A stretch of 64,000 nucleotides of DNA from Paenibacillus polymyxa (GTDB lineage Bacteria > Bacillota > Bacilli > Paenibacillales > Paenibacillaceae), in contig NZ_JAGGNR010000039.1 in NCBI RefSeq assembly GCF_018614975.1, forward strand, positions 1 through 64,000. Reading direction: 5' to 3'. A program made the translations under genes and the position numbers. Below, in pieces: positions 25,120-34,192 of the stretch. Position 1 is the first letter of the stretch. Every line of letters begins with the position of its first letter. Below the pieces are notes generated by a model. The model was not told the origin of the DNA, did not search any database, and saw only the letters and a list, made by a program, of their open reading frames with translations.

Positions 25120-26067
25120 ATGAGAAGAGTCATCATCGATACAGATACAGCAGGAGACGATACGATTGCGATCCTGACGGCATTGCATCACTTCCAGGTG
25201 GAAGGCATCACCATTACGGGCGGTAACGTACAATTTGACCAGGAGGTTGAAAATGCCCTATACACGGTACAGGTTGCTGGACATGGCGGCAAGGTGCCTG
25301 TGTATAAAGGTTGCGAGCGGCCACTAATGGTCTGCGGAAAGGCTCAGCACCGCACAGTGGAAGATGTGCATGGCGATGACGGCATGGGCGGCGCGCATTT
25401 CCCGAAGGCAGATCAGCGCCCAGAAAGTGGTCATGCGGTTGATTTTATCATTGAGAAGGTGCATGCACATCCAGGTGAAATTGAACTTCTGGCGATTGCG
25501 CCGCTGACCAATATTGCAATGGCGATCCAGAAGGACCCAACCATTATTCCGGAAATTGCTCACCTGTACATCATGGGCGGAACCAATAATGCACTGGGCA
25601 ATATCACACCGGCAGCGGAGTATAACTTCTACGTGGACCCGGAAGCAGCGAAAATTGTACTGCATGCAGGCATTCCGATCACGATGGTTGGCTGGGAGAT
25701 GTGCACGCAATATTCAGTCATGGACAATGATGATCATGCAGAAATTGCAGCTCTCGGTACATCTGGTGCAGATTTCTTCACCGCTATTAACAAAGTCGTT
25801 ATGCAGTTCAACAAGTCGGTACATAAACTCAATGGCACCACTCATCCTGATACGTTGCTGATGGCTGTAGCGGCAGATGAATCCATCATGACCAAGTCGG
25901 GTCAATATTATGTGGATGTGGAAGCGGCAGGAGAACTGACACGTGGATACAGCGTGGTCGATATCAACGGACGTTTTGGCAAGGAGCCGAATGTGCGCGT
26001 CTGTGAGGCCATTGATCGATCGAAATTCAAATCTATGTTGCTGGATGTTCTCTCGGCGATTCAATAA
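25120..26067 (+). CDS. inosine/uridine-preferring nucleoside hydrolase family protein
   Basis: A 315-aa nucleoside N-ribohydrolase. The N-terminal IDTDTAGDD motif is the calcium-binding Asp cluster. APLTNIAMA and the YIMGGTNNALGNITPAAEYNFYVDPEAA region (seen as YIMGG and AEYNFYVDPEAA) are the family substrate segments. The HPDTLLMAVA motif stands where the family has its catalytic His-Asp region. It would hydrolyse purine or pyrimidine ribosides for salvage. GAAGGAG lies about 11 bases before the ATG, and it ends in a clear terminator. Substrate range cannot be read. Confidence 0.87.
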   Translation: MRRVIIDTDTAGDDTIAILTALHHFQVEGITITGGNVQFDQEVENALYTVQVAGHGGKVPVYKGCERPLMVCGKAQHRTVEDVHGDDGMGGAHFPKADQRPESGHAVDFIIEKVHAHPGEIELLAIAPLTNIAMAIQKDPTIIPEIAHLYIMGGTNNALGNITPAAEYNFYVDPEAAKIVLHAGIPITMVGWEMCTQYSVMDNDDHAEIAALGTSGADFFTAINKVVMQFNKSVHKLNGTTHPDTLLMAVAADESIMTKSGQYYVDVEAAGELTRGYSVVDINGRFGKEPNVRVCEAIDRSKFKSMLLDVLSAIQ

Positions 26068-26141
26068 ACGAATAATATTCCGAGAGATCGTATGAATTGC
26101 AGGAATCGCATTCGAATCAACAGCGACAATAGTCCTACCAA

Positions 26142-26174
26142 ATCCGTACCTCTAACTGGTACGGATCTTTTTTT
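26142..26174 (+). terminator. terminator of the nucleoside hydrolase gene
   Basis: ATCCGTACC (26142-26150) pairs perfectly with GGTACGGAT (26158-26166), followed by seven T after one C. Confidence 0.92.
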
Positions 26175-26192
26175 GCCCATTTTTGGATTAAC

Positions 26193-26248
26193 TACTTCAC
26201 CTGTCGTAGTAACTGTGCTATACTTCAACTACTACGACAGATGAAGTA
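26193..26248 (+). promoter_or_regulatory. PadR promoter flanked by 18-bp inverted operator arms
   Basis: TACTTCACCTGTCGTAGT (26193-26210) and ACTACGACAGATGAAGTA (26231-26248) are inverted copies with one mismatch. A promoter, TTCACC (26196-26201), 17 bases and TATACT (26219-26224), lies within and between the arms. A PadR dimer on both arms would block it. Confidence 0.75.
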
Positions 26249-26267
26249 ATGAGGAGGAGTATCTTTT

Positions 26268-26597
26268 GTGATCAGCAGTGACGTTATACGTGGCTACAAT
26301 GATACGCTGATCCTCTACATGCTGCTCGAAGGGGAGTCGTACGGCTACGAGATTTCCAAGAACATCAGGCAGCTAACAGAGGAAAAGTACGTCATGAAGG
26401 AGACGACATTATACTCGGCCTTCACTCGATTGGAGAAAAATGGTTATATTAAATCGTTTTACCTGGATGAGAATAGTTTGGGAAAGCGTCGAACCTATTA
26501 CCGGATTACGCCGCCCGGTCTCGACTATTACAGAGAAAAGTGTGAGGAATGGAAGGTTACGCAGGAGGTTGTTAATCTATTTATCAGGGAGTTGTGA
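26268..26597 (+). CDS. PadR-family transcriptional regulator
   Basis: A 109-aa PadR winged-helix protein. It has the usual DTLILYMLLEGESYGYEISK start, the recognition region KETTLYSAFTRLEKNGYIKS, the beta-wing KRRTYYRITPPGLDYY and a C-terminal dimerisation helix. The GTG is 10 bases after GAGGAGG. It is followed immediately by an interrupted membrane-protein gene, a common partner for small PadR regulators that respond to envelope stress or lipophilic drugs. Autoregulation through the inverted arms at 26193-26248 is inferred. Confidence 0.88.
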   Translation: MISSDVIRGYNDTLILYMLLEGESYGYEISKNIRQLTEEKYVMKETTLYSAFTRLEKNGYIKSFYLDENSLGKRRTYYRITPPGLDYYREKCEEWKVTQEVVNLFIREL

Positions 26598-26603
26598 CGG
26601 AAC

Positions 26604-27581
26604 ATGGAGACAATTATGGTGTATCTGGAGAACATGTTTGCTGGTCTGCCGAAGACACCCGAGGTGGAGCATCTGAAGCAGGAGCTCCTTTCGGGGATGG
26701 AAGATAAGTACCTGGAGTTGAAGCGGGAAGGCAAGTCGGAGAATGAAGCCATCGGTATTGTGATCTCAGAATTCGGTAATATCGAGGAGCTAACTGCAGA
26801 ACTAGGTATTCAACCAGTCAGTGCGGAAGAGGTAGTACCTGTGCTGACGGAAGAAGAAGCCTACGCATATACCACTGCCAAAAGAAATGCCGGGTTTTGG
26901 ATCGGGCTGGGTGTTTTATTGTGCGCGTTGGGTGTGGCGTTTCTGATTTTTATGAATACCTTGTTTGAGAACTATGCCAATCTAGCTGCAGACCGTTAGG
27001 AAGAAACAGGCGCTGTACTGGGCCTAATCGGCATGTTTGTACTGATTGCCATTGCGGTTGGCATGTTCATTCATAGTGGCATGAAGCTGGATCGTTTCAG
27101 TCATATGGAGAAGGGCTTCCAACTTCCTTATGCGCTTAAGATGAGTCTTCAGCGTAGCCAGGAGGGCTTCGCTCTAACTTATCGTGTAGCCATCATTACG
27201 GGTGTCTGCCTGTGCATTCTGTCTCCTGTGTTTATTTTCGCAGCCTCCTCTATCAATGATAACTACGCCTCTTATGGTGTATCTGCCTTTATGGTGATGG
27301 CTGGGGTAGGGGTATTCCTGTTTGTATATTATGGAAATATGCAGGGGGCTTACACGAACTTGCTGGAGAAGCACCAGTTGACGGCAGAGAAGAAGCAAGA
27401 AGTAAAGGTTGTGAGAGCCGTGGAAGCGATTGTATGGCCGCTGGCGACAGCCATCTTCTTGTTCACAGGCTTTGTATATCAACGGTGGGATATCAATTGG
27501 GCCATATTCCCGATTACAGGCATTCTCTCCGGCAGCTTTAGCAATGTGTACCATATTATGAAAAGCAAAAATCCGTCCTGA
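26604..27581 (+). pseudogene. permease-prefix-domain membrane protein broken by in-frame TAG
   Basis: One reading frame runs from ATG 26604 to the stop after 27578 except for a single TAG at 26997-26999. The first part (131 codons) has the cytoplasmic helical prefix domain (LKQELLSGMEDKYLELKREG, EAIGIVISEFG) and one helix. After the TAG the same frame continues EETGAVLGLIGMFVLIAIAV with about five more helices to SNVYHIMKSKNPS. No frame change is needed, so this looks like a single nonsense mutation in a 325-residue protein. A separate start at ATG 27033 lacks a ribosome binding site. Readthrough or sequencing error are alternatives. Confidence 0.78.
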
Positions 27582-27599
27582 GCACTGCTTTAGCTAGTA

Positions 27600-27638
27600 A
27601 AGCCCGCTTGATCTATGTTGATCAGGTGGGCTTTTTTT
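27600..27638 (+). terminator. terminator of the PadR unit
   Basis: AGCCCGCTTGATC (27601-27613) pairs with GATCAGGTGGGCT (27620-27632) with G-T pairs, followed by T. On the minus strand it can also serve the next gene. Confidence 0.9.
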
Positions 27639-27650
27639 GCTCCATTTAAT

Positions 27651-28118
27651 CTAGTTTTGCTGCAACAAAAATGAGCGGATGCCTGTCGTGACCAGATCAT
27701 GGTCTTCTTCATCTGGCAGACCCGATACCGTAATGGTGCCGGCCTGTCCCTCATTCTCCAGAATCAGCGGGAAAGCGCCACCAGCCAGTACATAGTCCGA
27801 TGAAGACAGATTGAAGTCATGCTCAAGTGTCTGGCTTTCACTGCTCAACCGCAGGGCGGTATGCCAAGAACTGGAAGAGAAATGATTCACCACGTTGTTT
27901 TTGCGTCGAATCCAGTCTTCATTGTCGGGATGAGTGCCTTCCATCGCATGCAAAAAGAGGCGATGTCCCTTCAGGGTGATGTCGATGGTCACGGCTTGGG
28001 AGCGACGCTTCGCTTCTTCGACCAGATGCAGGCCAAGGTTAAGCGCCGTTTCAGAATCAAATGTGCCAAATACCAAGTCTATTTCTTCCTGCTGCATTTC
28101 CTTTAATCTTTCGGTCAT
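27651..28118 (-). CDS. UPF0303/heme-degrading-domain-like protein
   Basis: A protein of about 155 aa of the UPF0303 (DUF336-like) family. It shows EEIDLVFGTFDSETALNLGL, QAVTIDITLKGHRLFLHAM, WIRRKNNVVNHFSSSSW and YVLAGGAFPLILENEGQAGT, all characteristic. The family fold resembles GlcG/HbpS proteins, but its role is not established. The ATG at 28118 gives the usual length; an upstream ATG at 28178 adds 20 poorly conserved residues. Neither start has an ideal ribosome binding site. Confidence 0.8.
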   Translation of the reverse strand: MTERLKEMQQEEIDLVFGTFDSETALNLGLHLVEEAKRRSQAVTIDITLKGHRLFLHAMEGTHPDNEDWIRRKNNVVNHFSSSSWHTALRLSSESQTLEHDFNLSSSDYVLAGGAFPLILENEGQAGTITVSGLPDEEDHDLVTTGIRSFLLQQN

Positions 28119-28356
28119 GGTTAAGTTCAAATTACAGGCAGCCCCTTTACATATATGATTGATGTCTACATTCGACATGGGTTGGTGCAGTACCTTCCGA
28201 GTACGGACTGGACGATGTTAGTCCACGTTATATGTGTGGCTGAAGTTGGCTCATTTGGAGACCGTACATCAGCTGTGTTAAAGTGAAGGGAACCTAATAT
28301 ACAAAAATCTTAAAGTTAAAATAAGTTATCGCTAGGTAGGCAGGAGGAGAAGCACG

Positions 28357-28848
28357 ATGCTGTTTTATTTTGTAGCACTGCTGGTGACTTTGGTGGATCA
28401 GGGAACCAAAATTGCAGTGAGGATGTATATGGAAGTTGGCGACGTCATGAGACTGGGTGACTCGGGCATGCAGTTACAGCATTACGAGAACAGTGGAATG
28501 GCGGGCAGCATGTTTCAGGGAAATGCGCGTCTGTTCGGTATGATTGCTGTTCTGTTCATAGCGGGTATGCTGTATTATCGGAGTAAAGGTGAGATTCGTG
28601 GTTTCTGGATGCAAGCTGGCGCGGGTTTTATGGTCGGCGGGGCTTTAGGAAATGCAATCGATCGATTTATCTATGCGCGGGTAACGGATTTCCTCGTGTT
28701 TCCGTCAGGACGCGGGATTTTAAATCTCGCTGATGTCGCAATTAACATCGGTGTGGTCATGATCATCATTGGCATGTTGATTCGTGCATATCAGAGTTAT
28801 CGAGCCAAGCGTTTACGTAATGCTTTGCCGAAGGTTGAGCGTTCATAA
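28357..28848 (+). CDS. lspA: signal peptidase II (lipoprotein signal peptidase)
   Basis: A 163-aa integral membrane aspartic protease that removes lipoprotein signal peptides after lipid modification. Four hydrophobic helices are visible. Family motifs are VDQGTKIAV (residue 13 on), ENSGMAGSMF as the NxGxAF-like box, NAIDR with Asp102, and NLADVAINIG with Asp126; these two Asp are the expected catalytic dyad. CAGGAGGAG lies 8 bases before the ATG. It is a single gene, unlike the usual operon with a pseudouridine synthase, and could be a second copy. Confidence 0.85.
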   Translation: MLFYFVALLVTLVDQGTKIAVRMYMEVGDVMRLGDSGMQLQHYENSGMAGSMFQGNARLFGMIAVLFIAGMLYYRSKGEIRGFWMQAGAGFMVGGALGNAIDRFIYARVTDFLVFPSGRGILNLADVAINIGVVMIIIGMLIRAYQSYRAKRLRNALPKVERS

Positions 28849-28898
28849 TTAGGTTGGATAAAAGCGTTACATTGGCTGAATATAAGCTTAATAAATGA

Positions 28899-28929
28899 GG
28901 GACATTGGATATCATCTAGTGTCCTTTTT
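28899..28929 (+). terminator. terminator of lspA
   Basis: An 11-bp stem with two G-T pairs (28900-28910 with 28914-28924) and a tight three-base loop is followed by five T. Confidence 0.78.
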
Positions 28930-29076
28930 GTTATGCCCAATTCAGGTTATGGGAGGAAATGTCTTGATTCATTTTTGCCGAAACCGTTTTAGGAATAATA
29001 AAGGCTTGTATAGCCAACGTTCATAGTATGAGTTATTGGAAGGATTAATCAAATGGTTATTTCACCAATTTACTGG

Positions 29077-29088
29077 GTAAATCTTTAC
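29077..29088. promoter_or_regulatory. palindrome before the first region-6 ABC operon
   Basis: GTAAATCTTTAC is a palindrome with central TC, 25 bases before the ATG of the binding-protein gene. A second palindrome, CCGAAACCGTTTTAGG, is at 28978-28993. Both look like LacI- or AraC-type binding sites, but no regulator is assigned. Confidence 0.35.
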
Positions 29089-29112
29089 GTATAAAGCTGA
29101 GGGAGGTACAAC

Positions 29113-30351
29113 ATGAGAACAACGCTTACCAAGGCTCTCGGGACAATGTTGCTGTATGGAATGATGGCTGTACTTTTATCTTCCTGTACCAGTGGGGATA
29201 GCGCGAATGGCAAAGTGCAGATTGAGTTTTTCCAAAACAAGCCTGAAGCCAAAACAACCTTTGATGAATTGATCAAAAAATTCAACGCGGAGCATGACGA
29301 TATTCAGGTGACACAGGTGAATCCGCCCGATGCGGAGACGGTATTGAAGACGCGTGTCGTCAAAAATGATATCCCGGATATTATGGCCATGGGGGCAACC
29401 GATACCTATTCCATTTTGGCCCAAAGTGATATTTTCACCGACCTGACGGACAGCTCATTACTCCAGACGATTGATCCGAATTACATACAGATGCTGAAGG
29501 ATGTCACAGGTATGGACGAAGTCACAGGTATTCCTTACGCAACCAATGCAAACGGCATCATGTACAACAAAACGTTGTTTAAGGATATGGGATTGGAAGT
29601 ACCAAAGACGTGGGATGAACTCATTGCGACCGCCCAAAAGATCAAGGATGCAGGTGAGATTCCATTTTACTTCACATACAAGGATGACTGGCAGACAAGC
29701 CTGCCCTTCAATGCACTCGGCTCCAATCTGGTTGGCATAGATTTCTACCAGGAGCGGCGCGATAACAAAGTTACGTTCAAGGAGAAGTACCGCGAGGTAG
29801 CCGAGAAGCAGCTGGAGCTCATGAAGTACGGTCACGGCGATAACTTTGGTAAAGCGTATTCGGACGGCAACCGTGCCTTCGCAAATGGTGAAGCCTTTAT
29901 GTACATCCAGGGAACCTGGGCCATCTCGGAGATTCGCAAAGCGAACCCAAATGTCGACATCGGTTTCTTCCCGTTCCCAACGGGCAACGATGCAAGTGAG
30001 ATCAAGCTGGTGAACGGGATTGACTCCCTGTTTACCATTGCGGCAGACACGCCTAATCGCGAGCAGGCAGAGACGTTTATTGCGTTCCTGTTAAAGCCTG
30101 AAAATATCGGAAGATACATTGACGAACAGACGCTGTTCTCTGCGGTCGAAGATGTGAAGCAGGATGATCCTGCAGTGCAGGAATTGATGCCTTATATCGA
30201 GCAGGGCAAGGTTGTAGACTTTGCCGATCACTATATTCCGGCTGCGGTGCAGCTGAATTCCATCGTACAGTCCTTTTTGCAGAACCAAAACATCGACAAC
30301 TATCTGGATACACTCGACAAAGAATGGGACAAGGTTGCCAATCGGCGCTAA
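29113..30351 (+). CDS. sugar ABC transporter substrate-binding lipoprotein (CUT1)
   Basis: A family 1 solute-binding protein of 412 aa. The lipobox is LLSSC (Cys near residue 25). Sugar-pocket segments include GIPYATNANGIMYNKTLF, PKTWDELIATAQKI and FMYIQGTWAISEIRKANP. GAGGGAGG lies about 7 bases before the ATG. Two permeases follow directly, and no ATPase is encoded, so a shared ATPase is likely. A YesM/AraC two-component system downstream may regulate it. The sugar is unknown. Confidence 0.88.
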   Translation: MRTTLTKALGTMLLYGMMAVLLSSCTSGDSANGKVQIEFFQNKPEAKTTFDELIKKFNAEHDDIQVTQVNPPDAETVLKTRVVKNDIPDIMAMGATDTYSILAQSDIFTDLTDSSLLQTIDPNYIQMLKDVTGMDEVTGIPYATNANGIMYNKTLFKDMGLEVPKTWDELIATAQKIKDAGEIPFYFTYKDDWQTSLPFNALGSNLVGIDFYQERRDNKVTFKEKYREVAEKQLELMKYGHGDNFGKAYSDGNRAFANGEAFMYIQGTWAISEIRKANPNVDIGFFPFPTGNDASEIKLVNGIDSLFTIAADTPNREQAETFIAFLLKPENIGRYIDEQTLFSAVEDVKQDDPAVQELMPYIEQGKVVDFADHYIPAAVQLNSIVQSFLQNQNIDNYLDTLDKEWDKVANRR

Positions 30352-30375
30352 GCCTTGTCTGGAGGAGGATGGAGT

Positions 30376-31242
30376 ATGAACAAGCGCATGGCGCCCTTTT
30401 ACTGGATGACGGTTCCGGCGGTCGTATTGTTCTTTGTGTTTATGACGCTGCCGGCCATCCAGGGCATCTATTATTCATTTACGAATTACAACGGATTCGG
30501 GAAAGAGTATGATTTTGTTGGCTTCAAAAACTATTTTAACTTGTTCCAGGATGACAATGTAGGTCACGCCTACTGGTTTACGTTCAAGTTCGCGATCGTT
30601 GTGACGATCCTGACCAATATTCTGAGCCTGCTCATTGCACTCGGGCTGAATGCCAAGATCAAGTTCCGTAACTTTTTCCGCGGCATCTACTTCCTGCCCA
30701 ATATTCTGAGTGTGCTGATCGTAGGTTACATATTTAACTACCTGTTCTCCAACGTATTCCCGATCTGGGGACAAAATCTGGGGATCAACGCGCTATCCAC
30801 CAACATTCTCGGCAGCGAGAGTCTGGCCTGGATCGGTATCGTCATTGTTGCAGTGTGGCAATCCGTGGCCCTGAATACGATTCTGTATTTAGCTGGTCTG
30901 CAAACGATACCAACCACACTATACGAGGCATCCAACCTCGATGGTGCAGGCAAATGGCGTGAATTCTGGAGCATTACTTTCCCGCTGATTGCACCTTTTT
31001 TCACCATTAATATGGTGCTTGCGATGAAAAACTCACTTATGGTCTTCGACCAAATCGTAGCCTTGACCAACGGTGGTCCTGGACGGGCGACGCAGTCCAT
31101 CTCCCATCTGATCTACACCGGAGGATTTGAAGGCGGCGAATATGCATATCAATCTGCGAACTCGGTTATATACTTCATCGTTATTGCGGTAATTTCAATT
31201 CTGCAAATCCGGTTCCTGCAAAGAAGGGAGATGGATCTGTAA
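30376..31242 (+). CDS. sugar ABC transporter permease (UgpA type)
   Basis: A permease of 288 aa with six helices and the EAA loop TTLYEASNLDGAGKWREFWS, followed by ITFPLIAPF. ATG at 30376 is 7 bases after GGAGGAGG. It overlaps the next gene by one base (TAATG). It is the partner of the 29113 binding protein. Confidence 0.88.
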   Translation: MNKRMAPFYWMTVPAVVLFFVFMTLPAIQGIYYSFTNYNGFGKEYDFVGFKNYFNLFQDDNVGHAYWFTFKFAIVVTILTNILSLLIALGLNAKIKFRNFFRGIYFLPNILSVLIVGYIFNYLFSNVFPIWGQNLGINALSTNILGSESLAWIGIVIVAVWQSVALNTILYLAGLQTIPTTLYEASNLDGAGKWREFWSITFPLIAPFFTINMVLAMKNSLMVFDQIVALTNGGPGRATQSISHLIYTGGFEGGEYAYQSANSVIYFIVIAVISILQIRFLQRREMDL

Positions 31243-32069
31243 TGAGAAGCCGTACACGAATCAATTGGCTCGTTATGCTGCTTGTTGTGCTGGGTACGCT
31301 GTTTATCCTGTTTCCATTGTATATGACCGTTACGATTGCTTTGAAAAATCCGGAACAGATGGCCCAATCGGTCTTTGCTATTCCGACCACACTTCACTGG
31401 GAGAATTTCGCGAGGGCCATCGACATGACAAACTTCTTCCAATCGTTCCGTAACAGTGCAATCGTTACCGCATCCACCGTGCTTTTGACGTTGCTCAGTA
31501 ACTCGATGGTAGCCTATGCGATTGCACGGAATATGGAGAAACGCAAGTTTTTCAAAGGACTGTATTATTACTTTGTCAGCGCGATGTTCATTCCATTTCC
31601 GATCATCATGCTTCCTATTGTTAAACTGACCGCATCCCTGGAGATGACAAATCTGATAGGTCTGATCCTGCTGCATACGGTCTATGGTCTGGCATTCAAC
31701 GTATTTGTGTACGTTGGATATATCCGGTCCATTCCGGTGGCATTGGAGGAAGCGGCGTTTGTGGATGGGGCAACAACCTGGGGCACGTTCTGGAAAATCA
31801 TTTTCCCGCTCATGGCACCGATCAGTGCCACGATTGGTATTCTGACCTGCCTGTCCACGTACAATGACTTCCTGCTGCCACTCATTATTATCAGTGATCC
31901 GGGACAGTACACGCTGCCGCTGGTGCAGTATGTATTCCAAGGGCAGTTTAATACCGAGTTTAACCTTGCGTTTGCATCATACCTGCTCGCGTTGCTGCCG
32001 ATGATCATCATCTATCTGTTTGCACAGAAGTGGATCATCAACGGGGTGACTCAAGGGTCCGTGAAATAA
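31242..32069 (+). CDS. sugar ABC transporter permease (UgpE type)
   Basis: A permease of 275 aa. The EAA loop is VALEEAAFVDGATTWGTFWK followed by IIFPLMAP, and the C-terminus NGVTQGSVK is typical. Its start overlaps the previous stop, indicating translational coupling. A strong terminator closes the operon. Confidence 0.88.
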   Translation: MRSRTRINWLVMLLVVLGTLFILFPLYMTVTIALKNPEQMAQSVFAIPTTLHWENFARAIDMTNFFQSFRNSAIVTASTVLLTLLSNSMVAYAIARNMEKRKFFKGLYYYFVSAMFIPFPIIMLPIVKLTASLEMTNLIGLILLHTVYGLAFNVFVYVGYIRSIPVALEEAAFVDGATTWGTFWKIIFPLMAPISATIGILTCLSTYNDFLLPLIIISDPGQYTLPLVQYVFQGQFNTEFNLAFASYLLALLPMIIIYLFAQKWIINGVTQGSVK

Positions 32070-32136
32070 CTGAAATTAGGTGGGGAAGAAAAAGATAGAT
32101 GTAAAAGGAATGGACATATGTGAAGAGATATGAACA

Positions 32137-32173
32137 AAGAGAGGTGGACTTTAAAAAGTCCCCTCTCTTTTTT
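32137..32173 (+). terminator. terminator of the first region-6 ABC operon
   Basis: A stem of about 15 bp (32137-32152 with 32155-32169, one mismatch) is followed by a T run. Confidence 0.92.
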
Positions 32174-32238
32174 GATCCTTGTCATTTAACGTATGGGAAC
32201 TGTCAGAAGGATTGCTTAACCTGTAAAACTATGCTATT

Positions 32239-32314
32239 TTTTAGTCGTTAGTTTAATCGGTAAACAAAGACTAAAAGAGAAGAAGATTAAGGTTTAATCT
32301 TGCAAGCGCTTTAA
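32239..32314 (+). promoter_or_regulatory. nested palindrome and cre-like site before the sensor kinase
   Basis: TTTTAGTC (32239-32246) and GACTAAAA (32269-32276) enclose a second inverted repeat, GTTTA/TAAAC, centred at 32258. TGCAAGCGCTTTAA at 32301-32314 fits the CcpA cre consensus in 13 of 14 positions. These sites occupy the 360-base gap before the kinase gene, which otherwise shows no gene. Confidence 0.5.
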
Positions 32315-32428
32315 CTATATAAATTAAATACGTAGATAAATCCGGCATCGTTTGTACCCAGTCTTCAAGAGCACGGGCGTAAGGTGGTGGGTTCTTTTAC
32401 ATGCCAAAAAGAGAGGAGAATGGGCAAG

Positions 32429-34192
32429 TTGCACGGGAAAAAAGGACATTTTAACTCACTTCGCAATCAGATCTTCATTGGTTTTGTTATGGTGATGCTT
32501 GTTGTTCTGCTGCTTGCAGGCATATCGGCCTATGATCGGGTAGCTGCTCTGCTGAAAAGCAATGCGGAGAAACATATTCATCAAACTGCCGTCCAAGCCA
32601 GTGGCAGATTGGATGCACTCATTGCACAAGTGAATTCGCTGACCGCCCAGGTAGCGGATGATTCATATGTGCAGCGTCTGCTCAGCGATGAGAAGCAAGG
32701 CAACCCGGCCACCTTTAATCAGCGTCAAGCTCTCTTGCAGATTGCAGGCAGCTATCAGTCTTTCATCAATGGCGCGCAGAGTATGGAGATATACACTACG
32801 GGTTATAACCGCATCTTTCCCATGGATGACAGATCCCTTGATCTCAGAGTGGAGCGCAACTGGATCAGCCTGGCGGATGAAGGAAAAGGCAGACTGGTAT
32901 GGGCAGGCGCTGACCCTGAAGATCCGGGGGTGCTTCTGGCTATTCGGCGGATTAACCTGCTGGATCATTCTTTCGAACATGGAGGTTACGTGGTGGTGCG
33001 GATGCAGCGGAGTTTTTTTCAACTCAATGATTCGAATGGGGCAGATGGTTCGCAGGACTCGATCATGCTCTTGGATGGTGCAGGCGAAGTGGTGACTTCC
33101 GATCTGGAGATTAATCTCGATCCCAAAGCCATATTGGACAGCGGATCAGTTGTGCAGAATGGGGAGGAATCCTATATCGTCGTCCGGCAAAAATCAGAGT
33201 TAACGGGATGGACACTTGCTGTCCTGACTCCGCTGCGGGAGACAACGGAAGGGGTATCCATCCTGAGAACGGCGCTGCTCGTCTCGGGAATCATTGGTGT
33301 TGTTCTGTTCCTGATCATGTCGTTCTTTCTGTCCACAATGATTACACGTCCACTCGTACGCCTGATGCGGGCCATGCGCAGTGCACAGCCAGGAGCAATG
33401 AGACCTAATCTAATGGTTAGCTCTACGATGGAGATCAATGAACTCAACGACGTATATAACCAGATGGTTTACAGGCAGAACGAATTGACCCGTGTGGTTC
33501 ATGAGAAGGAAGTCATGCAGTCCCGGGCTGAGCTGAAGGCGTTGCAGTCTCAGATTAATCCCCATTTTCTATTCAACACACTGGAGGCGTTCTATTGGTC
33601 CCTTGAGGAAAAGGGAGACGAGGAGATGGCACGTATGGTTGTGGCGATGTCCCGATTATTTCGCTACATTATCTCCAGTTCGCAGCAGGATGAATGGGTT
33701 ACGATTGCCGACGAGCTTGAACACGCCGAGCGTTATCTTCGAATTATGCAGATGCGGTTGGGAGAAAGAATGCAATGGGAGATTCAACTGAGCGACGTGG
33801 TTCGTAAGGTCCCAATCCCAAAACTGCTTATACAGCCCTTGGTGGAAAATGCGATCCTCCACGGCATTGAGAGTAAACTGGGACCGGGAAAGATAAGCAT
33901 CCATGTGGATGCTTCGACGGAGGATAATCTGGTTCGCATTGTGGTTCGTGATGATGGTCCCGGTATGGATGAATCACGGCTTCAATCTGTCATTCATGCT
34001 TTACATGGCGGGCCGGCTGTGTCCAAGAAGGGGACAGGTGTAGGGTTAATCAACGTACATCAGCGGCTAAAGCTTTACTTTGGCGGCCAACTTGGTGAAC
34101 GTTGCAGGCTTTCCATTACAAGTAAGGTTGGGGAAGGGACCGTCATTTGCTTTGAGATTCCCAAGGGAACGGAGGGTGCATATGATTCATGA
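32429..34192 (+). CDS. YesM-type sensor histidine kinase
   Basis: A membrane sensor kinase of about 587 aa. Helix 1 (LRNQIFIGFVMVMLVVLLLA) and helix 2 near residue 285 enclose an extracellular Cache-like domain. A HAMP segment (ITRPLVRLMRAMRS) follows. The His_kinase domain reads LQSQINPHFLFNTLEAFYWS with the phosphorylated His, and the ATPase domain has IQPLVENAILHGIE and GTGVGLINVHQRL. The TTG at 32429 is about 10 bases after GAGAGGAG; ATG 32420 is too close to that site. It overlaps the response-regulator gene by 11 bases. Such pairs sense sugars or binding proteins and activate neighbouring ABC operons. Confidence 0.87.
   Translation: MHGKKGHFNSLRNQIFIGFVMVMLVVLLLAGISAYDRVAALLKSNAEKHIHQTAVQASGRLDALIAQVNSLTAQVADDSYVQRLLSDEKQGNPATFNQRQALLQIAGSYQSFINGAQSMEIYTTGYNRIFPMDDRSLDLRVERNWISLADEGKGRLVWAGADPEDPGVLLAIRRINLLDHSFEHGGYVVVRMQRSFFQLNDSNGADGSQDSIMLLDGAGEVVTSDLEINLDPKAILDSGSVVQNGEESYIVVRQKSELTGWTLAVLTPLRETTEGVSILRTALLVSGIIGVVLFLIMSFFLSTMITRPLVRLMRAMRSAQPGAMRPNLMVSSTMEINELNDVYNQMVYRQNELTRVVHEKEVMQSRAELKALQSQINPHFLFNTLEAFYWSLEEKGDEEMARMVVAMSRLFRYIISSSQQDEWVTIADELEHAERYLRIMQMRLGERMQWEIQLSDVVRKVPIPKLLIQPLVENAILHGIESKLGPGKISIHVDASTEDNLVRIVVRDDGPGMDESRLQSVIHALHGGPAVSKKGTGVGLINVHQRLKLYFGGQLGERCRLSITSKVGEGTVICFEIPKGTEGAYDS

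Noticed and set aside
27033..27581. Separate gene starting at ATG 27033
   Set aside because: The frame is continuous with the 26604 gene apart from one TAG, and no ribosome binding site precedes ATG 27033; a single interrupted gene is simpler.
31149..31940. Minus-strand open frame of 263 codons opposite the permease at 31242
   Set aside because: Composition (His/Arg/Gln-rich, no motif) is typical of an antisense shadow of a membrane protein gene.
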